A stretch of 8,108 bases of DNA from Caldifarciminota bacterium (GCA_029880025.1 JAOUPE010000061.1:1-8108), one strand, 5' to 3'. Shown: positions 1-6,578, counted from the first letter of the stretch. The notes: generated from the letters alone by a model not told the origin. Numbers and translations are program-made.

Positions 1-389
1 AGTTTTTCACCAGCCACTATATCGCCGCCGGCAATTTCGACTGAGAAGATTCGAGCGATTTGGTCCATTCCCTGGTAAAGACTTATTAAGTCCTTCTCTT
101 TCATTTTTGGCGGAACAAAAAGTGAAATAAATAGGACAATCGGTTTTGCTGCCATCGCCGCAATATCGGAAAGAGTAGCACAGACCACTCTTTTACCAAC
201 TTCGTTAAAACTCATATAGGATAAATCAAAATGGACACCCTCCATAAATGAATCGGTTGTTACAACCGTGCCGTCTTTTAACACACCGGCATCGTCACCA
301 ATCGAAACCAAAACTTCAGTTTGTCTTCGTCCGGTTATCCGTTTAATGATTTCAATTGTTTGTATTTCGCCTATCTCTTTAAGTCGCAT
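1..389 (-). CDS. thiL: Thiamine-monophosphate kinase ThiL, N-terminal part (runs off the left edge)
   Basis: ThiL phosphorylates thiamine monophosphate to thiamine diphosphate with ATP, the last step of bacterial thiamine diphosphate synthesis in the cytoplasm. The reverse-strand frame gives 129 complete residues. They carry the aspartate-rich motifs of the family in order: GDDAGVL (31-37), TTDSF followed by EGVHFD (44-55), LSDIAAM (73-79) and GGD (121-123). In the known structures these aspartates bind magnesium and the nucleotide. The start MRLKEIGE matches the usual ThiL opening, so I take the ATG at 389-387. A GTG five codons upstream (404-402) is also in frame and the frame stays open some 12 codons further, but neither start has a clear Shine-Dalgarno. 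The gene is divergent from everything else in the window. Its C-terminal part lies outside, so the family call is firm but intactness is unknown. Confidence 0.93.
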   Translation of the reverse strand, partial: MRLKEIGEIQTIEIIKRITGRRQTEVLVSIGDDAGVLKDGTVVTTDSFMEGVHFDLSYMSFNEVGKRVVCATLSDIAAMAAKPIVLFISLFVPPKMKEKDLISLYQGMDQIARIFSVEIAGGDIVAGEK

Positions 390-444
390 GCGAATAAGAT
401 TCACTATATCATAAGAGGCGTCAAAGTCAACGTCCTTGCTTTAA

Positions 445-450
445 ATTATA
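445..450 (-). promoter_or_regulatory. Candidate -10 box for thiL
   Basis: On the reverse strand this reads TATAAT exactly. It lies about 56 nt upstream of the preferred thiL ATG and 41 nt upstream of the alternative GTG. No convincing -35 hexamer sits 16-18 nt further upstream, and the region is AT-rich, so chance is a real alternative. Confidence 0.3.
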
Positions 451-489
451 ATCGGTCTGTGAATTAGAGATTTCTGGTTTAACACTGAA

Positions 490-597
490 CAACACCGAAT
501 GGCACCGAAAACACAAAATTTATTAGCAGGTAAGACCTTAAAAATCAACCGATTAATATTAGATTTTTCAGTGTTCCTTCGGCGTAATTCGGCGTTG
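490..597. repeat. Imperfect inverted repeat with ACCGAA-phased arms
   Basis: The left arm is 490-514 and the right arm 571-597, with a 56-nt AT-rich spacer. Aligned as reverse complements, 21 of 25 positions match with one 2-nt gap. The left arm contains two closely spaced CACCGAA units (494-500 region and 504-509 region). Both A/G differences between arms would become G-U pairs in a reverse-strand transcript and A-C mismatches in a forward transcript. If it is an RNA hairpin, it therefore folds better in the thiL-direction transcript. It does not encode a protein and shows no target-site duplication that I can identify. Confidence 0.6.
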
Positions 598-629
598 AAT
601 TATTTTTTCAGAATACTCAATTAACTTTC

Positions 630-657
630 TTGACAACCGATTTATTTTTCATAAACT
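630..657 (+). promoter_or_regulatory. Candidate sigma70-type promoter for the DJ-1/dtd genes
   Basis: TTGACA (630-635) is a perfect -35 hexamer. A 16-nt spacer leads to TAAACT (652-657), which matches four of six positions of TATAAT. Transcription would begin near 664 and leave a leader of about 100 nt before the start codon at 767. That leader would contain the hairpin at 681-712. The -35 and spacer length are the same as in the stronger promoter at 7667-7694. Confidence 0.45.
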
Positions 658-680
658 TATCAAAGACAGAAAGAAATTAA

Positions 681-712
681 ATGCCTGACCTTAAGTTTAC
701 AAAATCAGGCAT
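681..712 (+). promoter_or_regulatory. Perfect 8-bp inverted repeat in the leader of the DJ-1 gene
   Basis: ATGCCTGA (681-688) and TCAGGCAT (705-712) are exact reverse complements separated by 16 nt. The element lies between the candidate promoter and the ribosome-binding site. It could be a regulator's operator, since its half-sites are about two helical turns apart, or an RNA hairpin in the leader. It is not followed by a T-run, so an intrinsic terminator is unlikely. Confidence 0.45.
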
Positions 713-754
713 ATTTCGACTGGTTAGACTGATTCTGATTTGATTCAATGGTGC

Positions 755-761
755 AAGGAGG
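755..761 (+). promoter_or_regulatory. Ribosome-binding site that sets the DJ-1 gene start
   Basis: AAGGAGG lies five nt before ATG 767. It favours that ATG over the in-frame TTG at 740, which has no Shine-Dalgarno and would place extra polar residues before the signal peptide. Confidence 0.8.
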
Positions 762-766
762 CAATT

Positions 767-1402
767 ATGCCGCATCGTAATTTCAAGAAATTTTTAGTTG
801 AAATAGCTGTCTTAGCACTGGTAAGTTTTGCTTGTGGTCAAAAGAAAACCGAAACTCCAGGTGAAGAAAAGTCGATAACCCCTCGTTCCGTTTTAATGGT
901 TATTGCTCCCCAAGAGTTTCGAGACGAAGAATTCAAATCCCCGTTCGAATATCTAAAAAATTTGAGCCATAACGTCAGGGTCGCTTCAACCGATACAACG
1001 ACTGCGACTGGCATGCTCGGAATGAAAGTCAAACCCGATTTGCGAATTAAGGATGTCGACACTCTGGCTTATGATGCTCTGATTTTGGTCGGTGGTACTG
1101 GTTCAATGGTATATTGGGATGACCAAACTGTGCACCAGCTTGTAAAATACTTTGCTCGTCCGCCAAAGCTCTTAGCCGCAATCTGTATTGCGCCCGTGAC
1201 CCTGGCACGAGCCGGGGTGCTTAAAGGTAAAGAAGCAACCGTATATAAGAACCGAACCACTCTCGATGAATTGAAAAAAGGTGGTGCCACTTATATTGAG
1301 AAAGATGTTGTCGTTTCGGAAAATATTATTACTGCATCCGGTCCAAAAGCTTCGGATAAATTTGCCCAGGCAATCGCTACGGCTTTAGAGAATCATCAGT
1401 AA
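767..1402 (+). CDS. DJ-1/PfpI-family protein with N-terminal export signal (probable lipoprotein)
   Basis: The protein has 211 residues. Residues 1-23 form a basic N-region (MPHRNFKK), a hydrophobic stretch and Cys23 (LALVSFAC), followed by a polar linker to about 38. This looks like a lipoprotein signal, although Ser at -3 and Phe at -2 are not the usual lipobox residues. Residues 40-210 are the DJ-1/PfpI fold. FRDEEF (51-56) offers the acidic residue that pairs with the nucleophile, VGGTGS (108-113) follows a beta strand, and AAICIAP (137-143) is the nucleophile elbow with Cys140. The third residue usually seen after that Cys in PfpI proteases, His in the ICHGP type, is absent; the elbow resembles the DJ-1/YajL type. 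Family members are chaperones, glyoxalase/deglycase-like enzymes or peptidases, so the exact activity cannot be told. dtd follows 18 nt downstream. Confidence 0.85.
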   Translation: MPHRNFKKFLVEIAVLALVSFACGQKKTETPGEEKSITPRSVLMVIAPQEFRDEEFKSPFEYLKNLSHNVRVASTDTTTATGMLGMKVKPDLRIKDVDTLAYDALILVGGTGSMVYWDDQTVHQLVKYFARPPKLLAAICIAPVTLARAGVLKGKEATVYKNRTTLDELKKGGATYIEKDVVVSENIITASGPKASDKFAQAIATALENHQ

Positions 1403-1420
1403 CTTTTTTGACCGCAGCCG

Positions 1421-1864
1421 ATGAAAGCAGTTATTCAACGTGTGAATAGTGCCAGCGTTGAAGTGAATAATCCACCCCGCATCATCGCTACGATTGGTAA
1501 AGGGTTACTCATTCTATTGGGTATTGGCAAAAATGATACGGTCGACACCATTCAAAAGTTGACGAATCGAATTCCCCGCTTAAGGATTTTTGAAGATGGT
1601 CAGGGCAAGATGAACCGCTCGTTGATTGATATTGGCGGCGAAATTTTGGTCGTATCCCAGTTTACCTTATATGCCGATACCGAACAAGGCTTGCGTCCAT
1701 CATTTACCAGTGCCGGTGAACCAAAATTGGCAAACGAACTATACGAACGATTCGTCTCCGAATTGCGCTACTCCGGTATAAAAACTAGCACCGGTATTTT
1801 CGGTGCTCGAATGAATATAAAATTAGAAAATAACGGTCCGGTAACTTTTATCCTGGAGGCATGA
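1421..1864 (+). CDS. dtd: D-aminoacyl-tRNA deacylase
   Basis: Dtd hydrolyses D-amino acids (and glycine mischarged on tRNA-Ala) from tRNA, protecting translation in the cytoplasm. The 147 residues agree with the usual length of about 145. The opening MKAVIQRV, the SQFTLYAD motif (79-86), RPSF (92-95) and the cross-subunit Gly-cisPro motif NGPVT (138-142) are all present, so the dimeric active site appears complete. TGIFGARM (124-131) replaces the usual TGRFGADM form. The ATG is fixed by the conserved first residues. No Shine-Dalgarno precedes it, so translation may depend on coupling to the DJ-1 gene 18 nt upstream. The stop overlaps a GGAGG-ATG string that I regard as coincidental. Confidence 0.95.
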   Translation: MKAVIQRVNSASVEVNNPPRIIATIGKGLLILLGIGKNDTVDTIQKLTNRIPRLRIFEDGQGKMNRSLIDIGGEILVVSQFTLYADTEQGLRPSFTSAGEPKLANELYERFVSELRYSGIKTSTGIFGARMNIKLENNGPVTFILEA

Positions 1865-1868
1865 TTGT

Positions 1869-1941
1869 AATCACCGATGGGCACAGATTTATTCGGCGGA
1901 TGAGCACAGATAACCTGCGCTCAATCGGTAATCTTATCTGT
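1869..1941. repeat. CACAGAT-type direct and inverted repeat between dtd and yicC
   Basis: Two direct copies, 1876-1889 (GATGGGCACAGATT) and 1899-1912 (GATGAGCACAGATA), match at 12 of 14 positions and are spaced 23 nt apart. The second copy forms a perfect 8-bp inverted repeat, ACAGATAA (1906-1913) with TTATCTGT (1934-1941). ACCGAT at 1873-1878 also pairs with ATCGGT at 1924-1929, so the element closes into a two-part stem. Few T residues follow, so it is a poor terminator. It resembles intergenic CACAGAT-unit repeats of many bacterial genomes in general form; that comparison is from memory. Confidence 0.55.
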
Positions 1942-2010
1942 TTAATATAGGCTTTTAAAGCAATGGAGGAAAATAACGAATTTGAATATTGAACGGTGTT
2001 TAGAGAAAAT

Positions 2011-2024
2011 GGAGGAATAAATTG
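2011..2024 (+). promoter_or_regulatory. Ribosome-binding site and TTG start of yicC
   Basis: GGAGG (2011-2015) is followed after 6 nt by TTG (2022-2024). The resulting MIKSMTGVGRAE is the family's typical opening. The first in-frame ATG (2034) would remove conserved residues and sit too far from the GGAGG, so the TTG is the start. Confidence 0.85.
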
Positions 2025-2903
2025 ATAAAAAGTATGACTGGAGTGGGAAGGGCGGAGGCAATCCTCAATCCCTGGAAAACCAAAGTTTCGGTTGAGATAA
2101 GGTCATTGAACCACAAGTACCTTGAAACTACCCAAAAGTTACCATCATCAATTTCTAATTATGAGAACGAAATCCGTGATTTGATTCGGTCCAGGATTCC
2201 ACGCGGTTATATCCAGCTTTCGATTTCTTTGGAAGAAAATGTTCCAATGCCATCTTTGGTCCTGGATGAGGCGCTGCTCGATAATTATCTTAATTTAATA
2301 AAACAACTGAAAGGGAAGACCGGAATCTGTGACGATTTAGATGTGAATACAGTGCTTGCCTTTCCCGGCATGATTACGATTGCCAAAGTAGAAAAGGAAA
2401 CCGCAAAGATTTGGAAACAGGTTAAGAATGTCGTCAACCTGGCGCTCAAACGGTTAATAACGATGAAAAAACAGGAAGGCTTAGTATTAGCCAAAGACTT
2501 ACACAAGCGCATAAATAATATTCTTGGTGCGGTGAAGGCGATCGAAAGAAGAGTTCCACGAAGATTAAAAGAAAGAAGAAATAACTTGCTGGTACAGTTA
2601 AAAGAATTGAAGATGAACTCTGACCCGAAGCGGGTCTTAGAAGAAATTGCCTACATTTCGGAACGGTTAGACATTCACGAAGAATGTGTCCGACTGCGCA
2701 GCCACGGTGCAATGTTTCGCAACTGCCTAAACGAAACTTCGAACGATGGTTTGGGTAAAAAACTTGATTTCATTCTCCAAGAAATCTTACGCGAAACCGA
2801 TACTTTAGCCGCCAAAGCCCGTGACCTTTTCATTTCCCAAAAAGCGATTGCGATGAAAGAAGAGATTGAAAAACTTAAAGAACAAGTTAGAAATGTCGAA
2901 TAG
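2022..2903 (+). CDS. yicC: YicC-family endoribonuclease
   Basis: YicC/YloC proteins are conserved bacterial endoribonucleases; the E. coli protein has been linked to small-RNA turnover. This copy has 293 residues against about 290 for the family. The N-terminal domain shows SMTGVGRAE (4-12) and EIRSLNHKYLE (25-35). The C-terminal DUF1732 region shows DIHEECVRLRSH (217-228) and GKKLDFILQE (245-254), then a charged helix ending KEQVRNVE at the terminus. The central part (about 120-220) is helical and lysine/arginine-rich, fitting RNA contact. Its last 11 nt overlap gmk, a common arrangement that suggests translational coupling. The repeat element upstream separates it from dtd, so it may head the main operon, although I see no clear promoter. 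Confidence 0.93.
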   Translation: MIKSMTGVGRAEAILNPWKTKVSVEIRSLNHKYLETTQKLPSSISNYENEIRDLIRSRIPRGYIQLSISLEENVPMPSLVLDEALLDNYLNLIKQLKGKTGICDDLDVNTVLAFPGMITIAKVEKETAKIWKQVKNVVNLALKRLITMKKQEGLVLAKDLHKRINNILGAVKAIERRVPRRLKERRNNLLVQLKELKMNSDPKRVLEEIAYISERLDIHEECVRLRSHGAMFRNCLNETSNDGLGKKLDFILQEILRETDTLAAKARDLFISQKAIAMKEEIEKLKEQVRNVE

Positions 2904-3522
2904 ACAAAAAAATAAACATACGCCTTTCTTGATTGTCCTTTCTTCACCATCCGGTGCTGGTAAGACCACGATTTGTCATGAAGTGGCTCAAAAGGACCGA
3001 AATATTGGCTATTCAATCTCAGCCACGACCCGACCCAAACGTCCCGACGAAATCAACGGTCGTGATTACTTTTTCTTTAACCGGAAAGAATTTGAGCGGA
3101 AAAGGAATCAGGGCGAATTCGTCGAAACCGCCAAGGTTTATGGATATTATTATGGCACACCGGTTAAAGAAATTAAAAGAATTCTGGGTAAAGGTAAGGA
3201 TGTGATTATGGATTTGGATACTCATGGCATGAAATCAATCAAACGGCTTCTCCCTAATTCGGTCGCAATCTTCATCACCACATCAAATCTGACTGAATTA
3301 CAAAATCGCTTGTCCCGGCGGGCTGAAGAAAAGACCGAAATTTCCCGGCGTGCCAATTATCTGAAAGCCGAGCTCGCGGCAATGCCAAAATTCGATTATC
3401 TGGTGCGCAACGATGATTTAAAAGTTGCGGTGGATAATGTTCTGGCAATCATCCAAGCCGAACGGCTCAATACGAAACGTCTCACTAAGTTCAGCCTAAA
3501 ATTTAAATCAAGGAGGAATTAA
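2893..3522 (+). CDS. gmk: Guanylate kinase
   Basis: Gmk converts GMP and ATP to GDP and ADP, an essential step in GTP and dGTP supply. From the ATG at 2893 the product has 209 residues, close to the family's 207. The P-loop is SPSGAGKTT (18-26) with Lys24. The GMP-binding region has SATTRPKRPDEINGRDYF (43-60) and GEFVETAKV (74-82), with YGTP at 87-90. DLDTHGM (108-114) stands where most members have the EIDVQGA type, and RLSRRAEE (139-146) falls in the lid region. An in-frame TTG at 2866 would add nine residues, but it lies deeper inside yicC and adds no conserved sequence, so I prefer the ATG. Neither start has a strong Shine-Dalgarno; overlap with yicC suggests coupled translation. Confidence 0.93.
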   Translation: MSNRQKNKHTPFLIVLSSPSGAGKTTICHEVAQKDRNIGYSISATTRPKRPDEINGRDYFFFNRKEFERKRNQGEFVETAKVYGYYYGTPVKEIKRILGKGKDVIMDLDTHGMKSIKRLLPNSVAIFITTSNLTELQNRLSRRAEEKTEISRRANYLKAELAAMPKFDYLVRNDDLKVAVDNVLAIIQAERLNTKRLTKFSLKFKSRRN

Positions 3523-3524
3523 CG

Positions 3525-3728
3525 ATGAAATATATCACTATCGAAAAGATTTGGAAAAGTTTCGATAATAAATACGAAGCGGTTATTAAGGCTTCCCGAG
3601 AAGCACGAAGAGTAATCGAAGCCATCGAGAAAAATGAAATTAACCTTGAAGAAAACCCCTACCGCTACGCCATAAAGCGAGTGGTCGAAGAAAAAACCAA
3701 AGCAACCGAGAATAAAGAAGAAGGCTGA
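3525..3728 (+). CDS. rpoZ: DNA-directed RNA polymerase omega subunit
   Basis: Omega helps fold and assemble the beta-prime subunit of RNA polymerase. The 67-residue product keeps the core NKYEAVIKASREARRV (15-30), equivalent to the NRYELV...A.RAR motif, then an acidic linker and NPYRYAIKRVVEEK (44-57), which corresponds to the KP...A..EI..GK helix. It lacks the variable C-terminal tail of E. coli omega (about 90 residues) and ends in a charged stretch. AGGAGG (3511-3516) lies 8 nt before the ATG, inside the end of gmk, whose stop is 2 nt upstream. Its position behind yicC-gmk strongly supports the call for such a short protein. Confidence 0.88.
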   Translation: MKYITIEKIWKSFDNKYEAVIKASREARRVIEAIEKNEINLEENPYRYAIKRVVEEKTKATENKEEG

Positions 3729-3736
3729 TAATATTT

Positions 3737-5116
3737 ATGTCGGTCGAAAGAAAACCGCCTCAAGCGCTTGATGCCGAAGCCGCGGTCTTAGGCGCGATGC
3801 TGCTTGACCCGGAAGGCATTCCTAAGGCATTGCAGTATATTAACGAAGAATGTTTTTATTTGCAAAGTAACCGCAAAGTTTTTAAAGCGGTGGTATCATT
3901 ATTTGAAAAGAATAAACCAGCCGATTTTGTAACCGTCGCCGATGAATTGAATCGAATGAAAGAATTAGAAAATGTCGGCGGCAAAGAATTTTTATCCAGC
4001 CTGTTAGAATCAGTGCTGACCGCGGCGCACATCGAGGAACATGCCAAGCTGGTGTTAGAAAAATCGGTGCAGCGCCGCCTGATTCAGTCGGCATCTCAGA
4101 TTGTCCAGGAGAGTTTCGATGATTCAAAATCAGCCGATGCCTTATTAGACCGAGCCGAGCAGCTCATCTTCGATATCAAGGAGAAAAACATCCGCAAAGG
4201 TTTTTTGCCTTTAAAAGAACTTTTACGCACCACCGTAAAGACGATCGAAGATTTACATGAGAAGCGCCGTTTAATAACCGGGGTCGAGACCGGATATTAT
4301 GAACTGGATGAACGGACCTGTGGTTTTCAACCCAGCGATTTCATAATCATCGCGGGTCGACCCTCGATGGGCAAAACTTCGCTGGCATTAAACATCGGGG
4401 TCAATGCCGCATTGAGAAATAATGTTCCGATTGCCGTGTTCAGCTTAGAAATGTCAAAAGACATGTTAGCCCAAAGGATCATTTGTGCTGAGGCACATAT
4501 CTCCTTGCGCGATTTAAGAAGAGGTCGACTTACCCGTCGGGACTGGACCAAACTTACGACCGCGCTCGGACCAATCTCCCAGGCTCGGATTTTTATTGAT
4601 GACAGTGCCGCCCTGCCGGTCTTAGAGATTCGTGCCAAGGCACGTCGGCTCAAGTCCGAAGAACCGGATTTGGGCATGGTAATCATCGATTATCTTCAGC
4701 TGATTGAGGGAGCACGGGATGAACGGCTTGCCAAATCCCGACAGCAGGAAATTTCCGATATTTCTCGTGCCTTAAAAGCAATGTCAAAAGAATTGAACCT
4801 GCCGGTAGTCGCCCTCTCCCAACTTTCAAGAATGCCCGAACGAAGAGAACCCAAAAAGCCAAAACCACAACTTTCTGATTTACGTGAATCCGGCGCAATC
4901 GAACAAGAAGCCGACCTGGTAATGCTTCTTTATCGCGACGAATTCTATAACCGGGAAACCCCGGATAAAGGAATCGCCGAAGTGAACATTGCCAAGCAAC
5001 GCAACGGTCCGGTCGGCTCATTCAAACTGGCTTTTTTGGCAGATTGCATGCGATTCGAAAATTTAGCAAGGCTTGAAGAACCAGAAGCCGAAATTACCAG
5101 TGAAGAAGGAGAATAA
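3737..5116 (+). CDS. dnaB: Replicative DNA helicase DnaB
   Basis: DnaB is the hexameric ATP-driven helicase that opens the replication fork on the lagging-strand template and binds primase through its N-terminal domain. The 459 residues match the family. The N-terminal domain (about 6-105) begins PPQALDAEAAVLGAML, and a linker runs to about 175. The RecA-like domain contains Walker A GRPSMGKTS (207-215, Lys213), SLEMS (236-240), Walker B MVIIDYLQL (314-322, Asp318), ALSQLSR (359-365), the segment DLRESGAIEQEADLVMLLYR (381-400) and the arginine-finger motif KQRNGP (420-425, Arg422). I see no intein or frameshift. It starts 8 nt after rpoZ with only a distant AAGG, so it may be co-translated. 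coaBC often follows rpoZ in other bacteria, but here dnaB does. Confidence 0.96.
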   Translation: MSVERKPPQALDAEAAVLGAMLLDPEGIPKALQYINEECFYLQSNRKVFKAVVSLFEKNKPADFVTVADELNRMKELENVGGKEFLSSLLESVLTAAHIEEHAKLVLEKSVQRRLIQSASQIVQESFDDSKSADALLDRAEQLIFDIKEKNIRKGFLPLKELLRTTVKTIEDLHEKRRLITGVETGYYELDERTCGFQPSDFIIIAGRPSMGKTSLALNIGVNAALRNNVPIAVFSLEMSKDMLAQRIICAEAHISLRDLRRGRLTRRDWTKLTTALGPISQARIFIDDSAALPVLEIRAKARRLKSEEPDLGMVIIDYLQLIEGARDERLAKSRQQEISDISRALKAMSKELNLPVVALSQLSRMPERREPKKPKPQLSDLRESGAIEQEADLVMLLYRDEFYNRETPDKGIAEVNIAKQRNGPVGSFKLAFLADCMRFENLARLEEPEAEITSEEGE

Positions 5117-5132
5117 TTTTTGCCAACATTTG

Positions 5133-5196
5133 TTAGCCGTTGGTTTTTAGTTGCTGGTCTGACTCTAAAAACTATTAACTAATGACCAACAACTGA
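5133..5196. repeat. Long imperfect hairpin between dnaB and radA
   Basis: Arms 5133-5160 and 5169-5196 are inverted copies matching at 20 of 28 positions around an 8-nt loop. The longest paired blocks are GTTGGT with ACCAAC and TTTAGTT-like segments. Within each arm a GTTNGT/TTAGTT unit recurs roughly every 10-14 nt. The right arm ends 3 nt before the radA ATG and takes the place where a Shine-Dalgarno would be. It has no T-run to make a standard terminator, though it could attenuate transcription or block ribosomes at radA. Confidence 0.6.
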
Positions 5197-5199
5197 ATC

Positions 5200-6546
5200 A
5201 TGAAAAAAACAACCGTATTCGTCTGTCAAAATTGTGGCTTCCAGACCCCACGCTGGTTGGGTCAATGCCCTTCCTGTCGAAGCTGGGGAACTCTGGTTGA
5301 AGAAGTGATGGTCAGTAAGAAATTGGGTAAAGAAAAGCAGCGAACTGCTACCCCGTTTCGGCTATCCGAACTTAAACCAGATGTTAAAATCAGAACTAAA
5401 ACCGGATTCGATGAATTGAATCGAGTCTTAGGAGGTGGAATCGTCAAAGGTTCATTGATTTTGATTGGTGGTGACCCGGGCATTGGCAAATCCACCATGA
5501 TTATGCAGGTCGGCAGTTATCTTGCCAGTAAAGGTGAAACGGTGCTTTATGTTTCGGCTGAAGAATCAGCCGAGCAATTAAAACTCCGTGCCGAACGGCT
5601 TGGTTTCGCCACCGACAATTTTTTTGTTTTACCCGAGACCGAACTGGAGAGTATTTTGGAAAGTACGGAAAAACTGAATCCGTCATTACTGGTGATTGAT
5701 TCAATCCAGACCATCTATAAATCGATATTGAGCAGTGCCCCGGGCAGTGTTGGTCAGGTGCGGGAGTGTGCGGCTGACCTCTTACGCCTGGCAAAAGAAA
5801 AAGGGGTGGCAACCTTCGTCATCGGGCATGTCACTAAATTCGGGGCGATTGCCGGACCAAAAACCTTGGAGCATATGGTTGATACGGTCCTCTATTTTGA
5901 AGGTGAACGTTTTCAACAATACCGGATTTTGCGGACTACCAAGAACCGGTTTGGTTCGACCAATGAGATTGGGATTTTTGAAATGACCGAGCATGGTCTG
6001 GTTGAAGTAGCCAATCCTTCCCAGTTCTTTCTGGCGGGTCGGGGCGAAGCGATTTCAGGTTCGGTTGTGGTCTCAACCTTACAAGGTTCACGACCGGTCT
6101 TGGTTGAAGTTCAAGCCTTAGCCACCCCGACTTTTTATTCGATACCGCAAAGAGTTTGTACCGGTTTTGATTTTCGCCGGTTATCGATGCTTCTCTGTAT
6201 CATTGAGCGTCGGGGCGGAATCCAAACCGGAAATCAGGATGTGTTTCTGAATGTGGTTGGTGGATTACGCATCGAAGAACCAGCCGCTGATTTAGCAATC
6301 GTGATGGCGATTGCCTCCTCAATCCGCAACAAACCAATCGCCCAGGATACAGTAGTGGTGGGTGAGGTTGGTTTGGGTGGTGAGGTGCGTTCGGTCGGTC
6401 AGATTACGAACCGAATCAAAGAAGCGGCTCGCATCGGTTTTCGTCGATTGGTTATGCCTAATCAAAAAGTGGACGGCAAGACTAAAGTTATTGAACTACT
6501 ATCTTGTCGTTCGGTAAAAGAAGCATTAGAATTTACGATTGTTTAG
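5200..6546 (+). CDS. radA: DNA repair/recombination helicase RadA (Sms)
   Basis: RadA is a DnaB-like hexameric ATPase that drives branch migration and helps process recombination intermediates. All family parts are present in 448 residues. A zinc finger has Cys9, Cys12, Cys23 and Cys26. Walker A is GDPGIGKST (91-99, Lys97) and Walker B is SLLVIDSIQT (162-171, Asp167). Next come GHVTKFGAIAGP (209-220) and LEHMVDTVLYFEG (223-235), and the RadA-specific KNRFG (248-252). A Lon-protease-like C-terminal domain carries NVVGGLRIEEPAADLA (351-366); it does not have a Lon catalytic Ser-Lys pair that I can see. The ATG is forced: an in-frame TGA sits one codon upstream and the zinc finger begins at residue 9. 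No Shine-Dalgarno is present, because the repeat arm abuts the start. Confidence 0.96.
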   Translation: MKKTTVFVCQNCGFQTPRWLGQCPSCRSWGTLVEEVMVSKKLGKEKQRTATPFRLSELKPDVKIRTKTGFDELNRVLGGGIVKGSLILIGGDPGIGKSTMIMQVGSYLASKGETVLYVSAEESAEQLKLRAERLGFATDNFFVLPETELESILESTEKLNPSLLVIDSIQTIYKSILSSAPGSVGQVRECAADLLRLAKEKGVATFVIGHVTKFGAIAGPKTLEHMVDTVLYFEGERFQQYRILRTTKNRFGSTNEIGIFEMTEHGLVEVANPSQFFLAGRGEAISGSVVVSTLQGSRPVLVEVQALATPTFYSIPQRVCTGFDFRRLSMLLCIIERRGGIQTGNQDVFLNVVGGLRIEEPAADLAIVMAIASSIRNKPIAQDTVVVGEVGLGGEVRSVGQITNRIKEAARIGFRRLVMPNQKVDGKTKVIELLSCRSVKEALEFTIV

Positions 6547-6563
6547 AATTCTGATATGAAACG

Positions 6564-6578
6564 TAGGAGGTTAGTGTG
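6564..6578 (+). promoter_or_regulatory. Ribosome-binding site and GTG start of the PIN-TRAM gene
   Basis: TAGGAGG (6564-6570) is followed after 5 nt by GTG 6576-6578, which opens the frame carrying the conserved protein. A competing GTG at 6574 and an ATG at 6556 belong to another frame, whose product has no recognisable features and stops at 6777. Confidence 0.8.

Larger units (their letters stand above)
390..766. other. Divergent intergenic region between thiL and the DJ-1-family gene
   Basis: I find no credible protein gene here. The stretch holds a reverse-strand TATAAT for thiL (445-450), an imperfect inverted repeat (490-597), a forward promoter candidate (630-657), a perfect 8-bp hairpin (681-712) and the ribosome-binding site of the next gene (755-761). 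A 20-codon forward ORF from ATG 681 to TGA 743 overlaps the hairpin. It has no good Shine-Dalgarno, so I do not call it a gene. Confidence 0.7.

Noticed and set aside
740..766. Upstream TTG start for the DJ-1 gene
   Set aside because: No Shine-Dalgarno precedes it, while AAGGAGG sits five nt before ATG 767; the extra residues would spoil the signal peptide N-region.
1861..1950. 29-residue ORF starting in the dtd stop (ATGA overlap)
   Set aside because: GGAGG ends only one nt before the ATG, and the sequence is made of the CACAGAT repeat element; the translation resembles nothing.
1982..2020. 12-codon TTG-started leader peptide ending just before yicC
   Set aside because: A GGAGGA lies 11 nt upstream, but the spacing is long and the peptide has no distinctive residues or attenuator structure.
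2866..2892. TTG start for gmk
   Set aside because: It adds nine charged residues with no family conservation and lies within the coding end of yicC; ATG 2893 gives the normal length.
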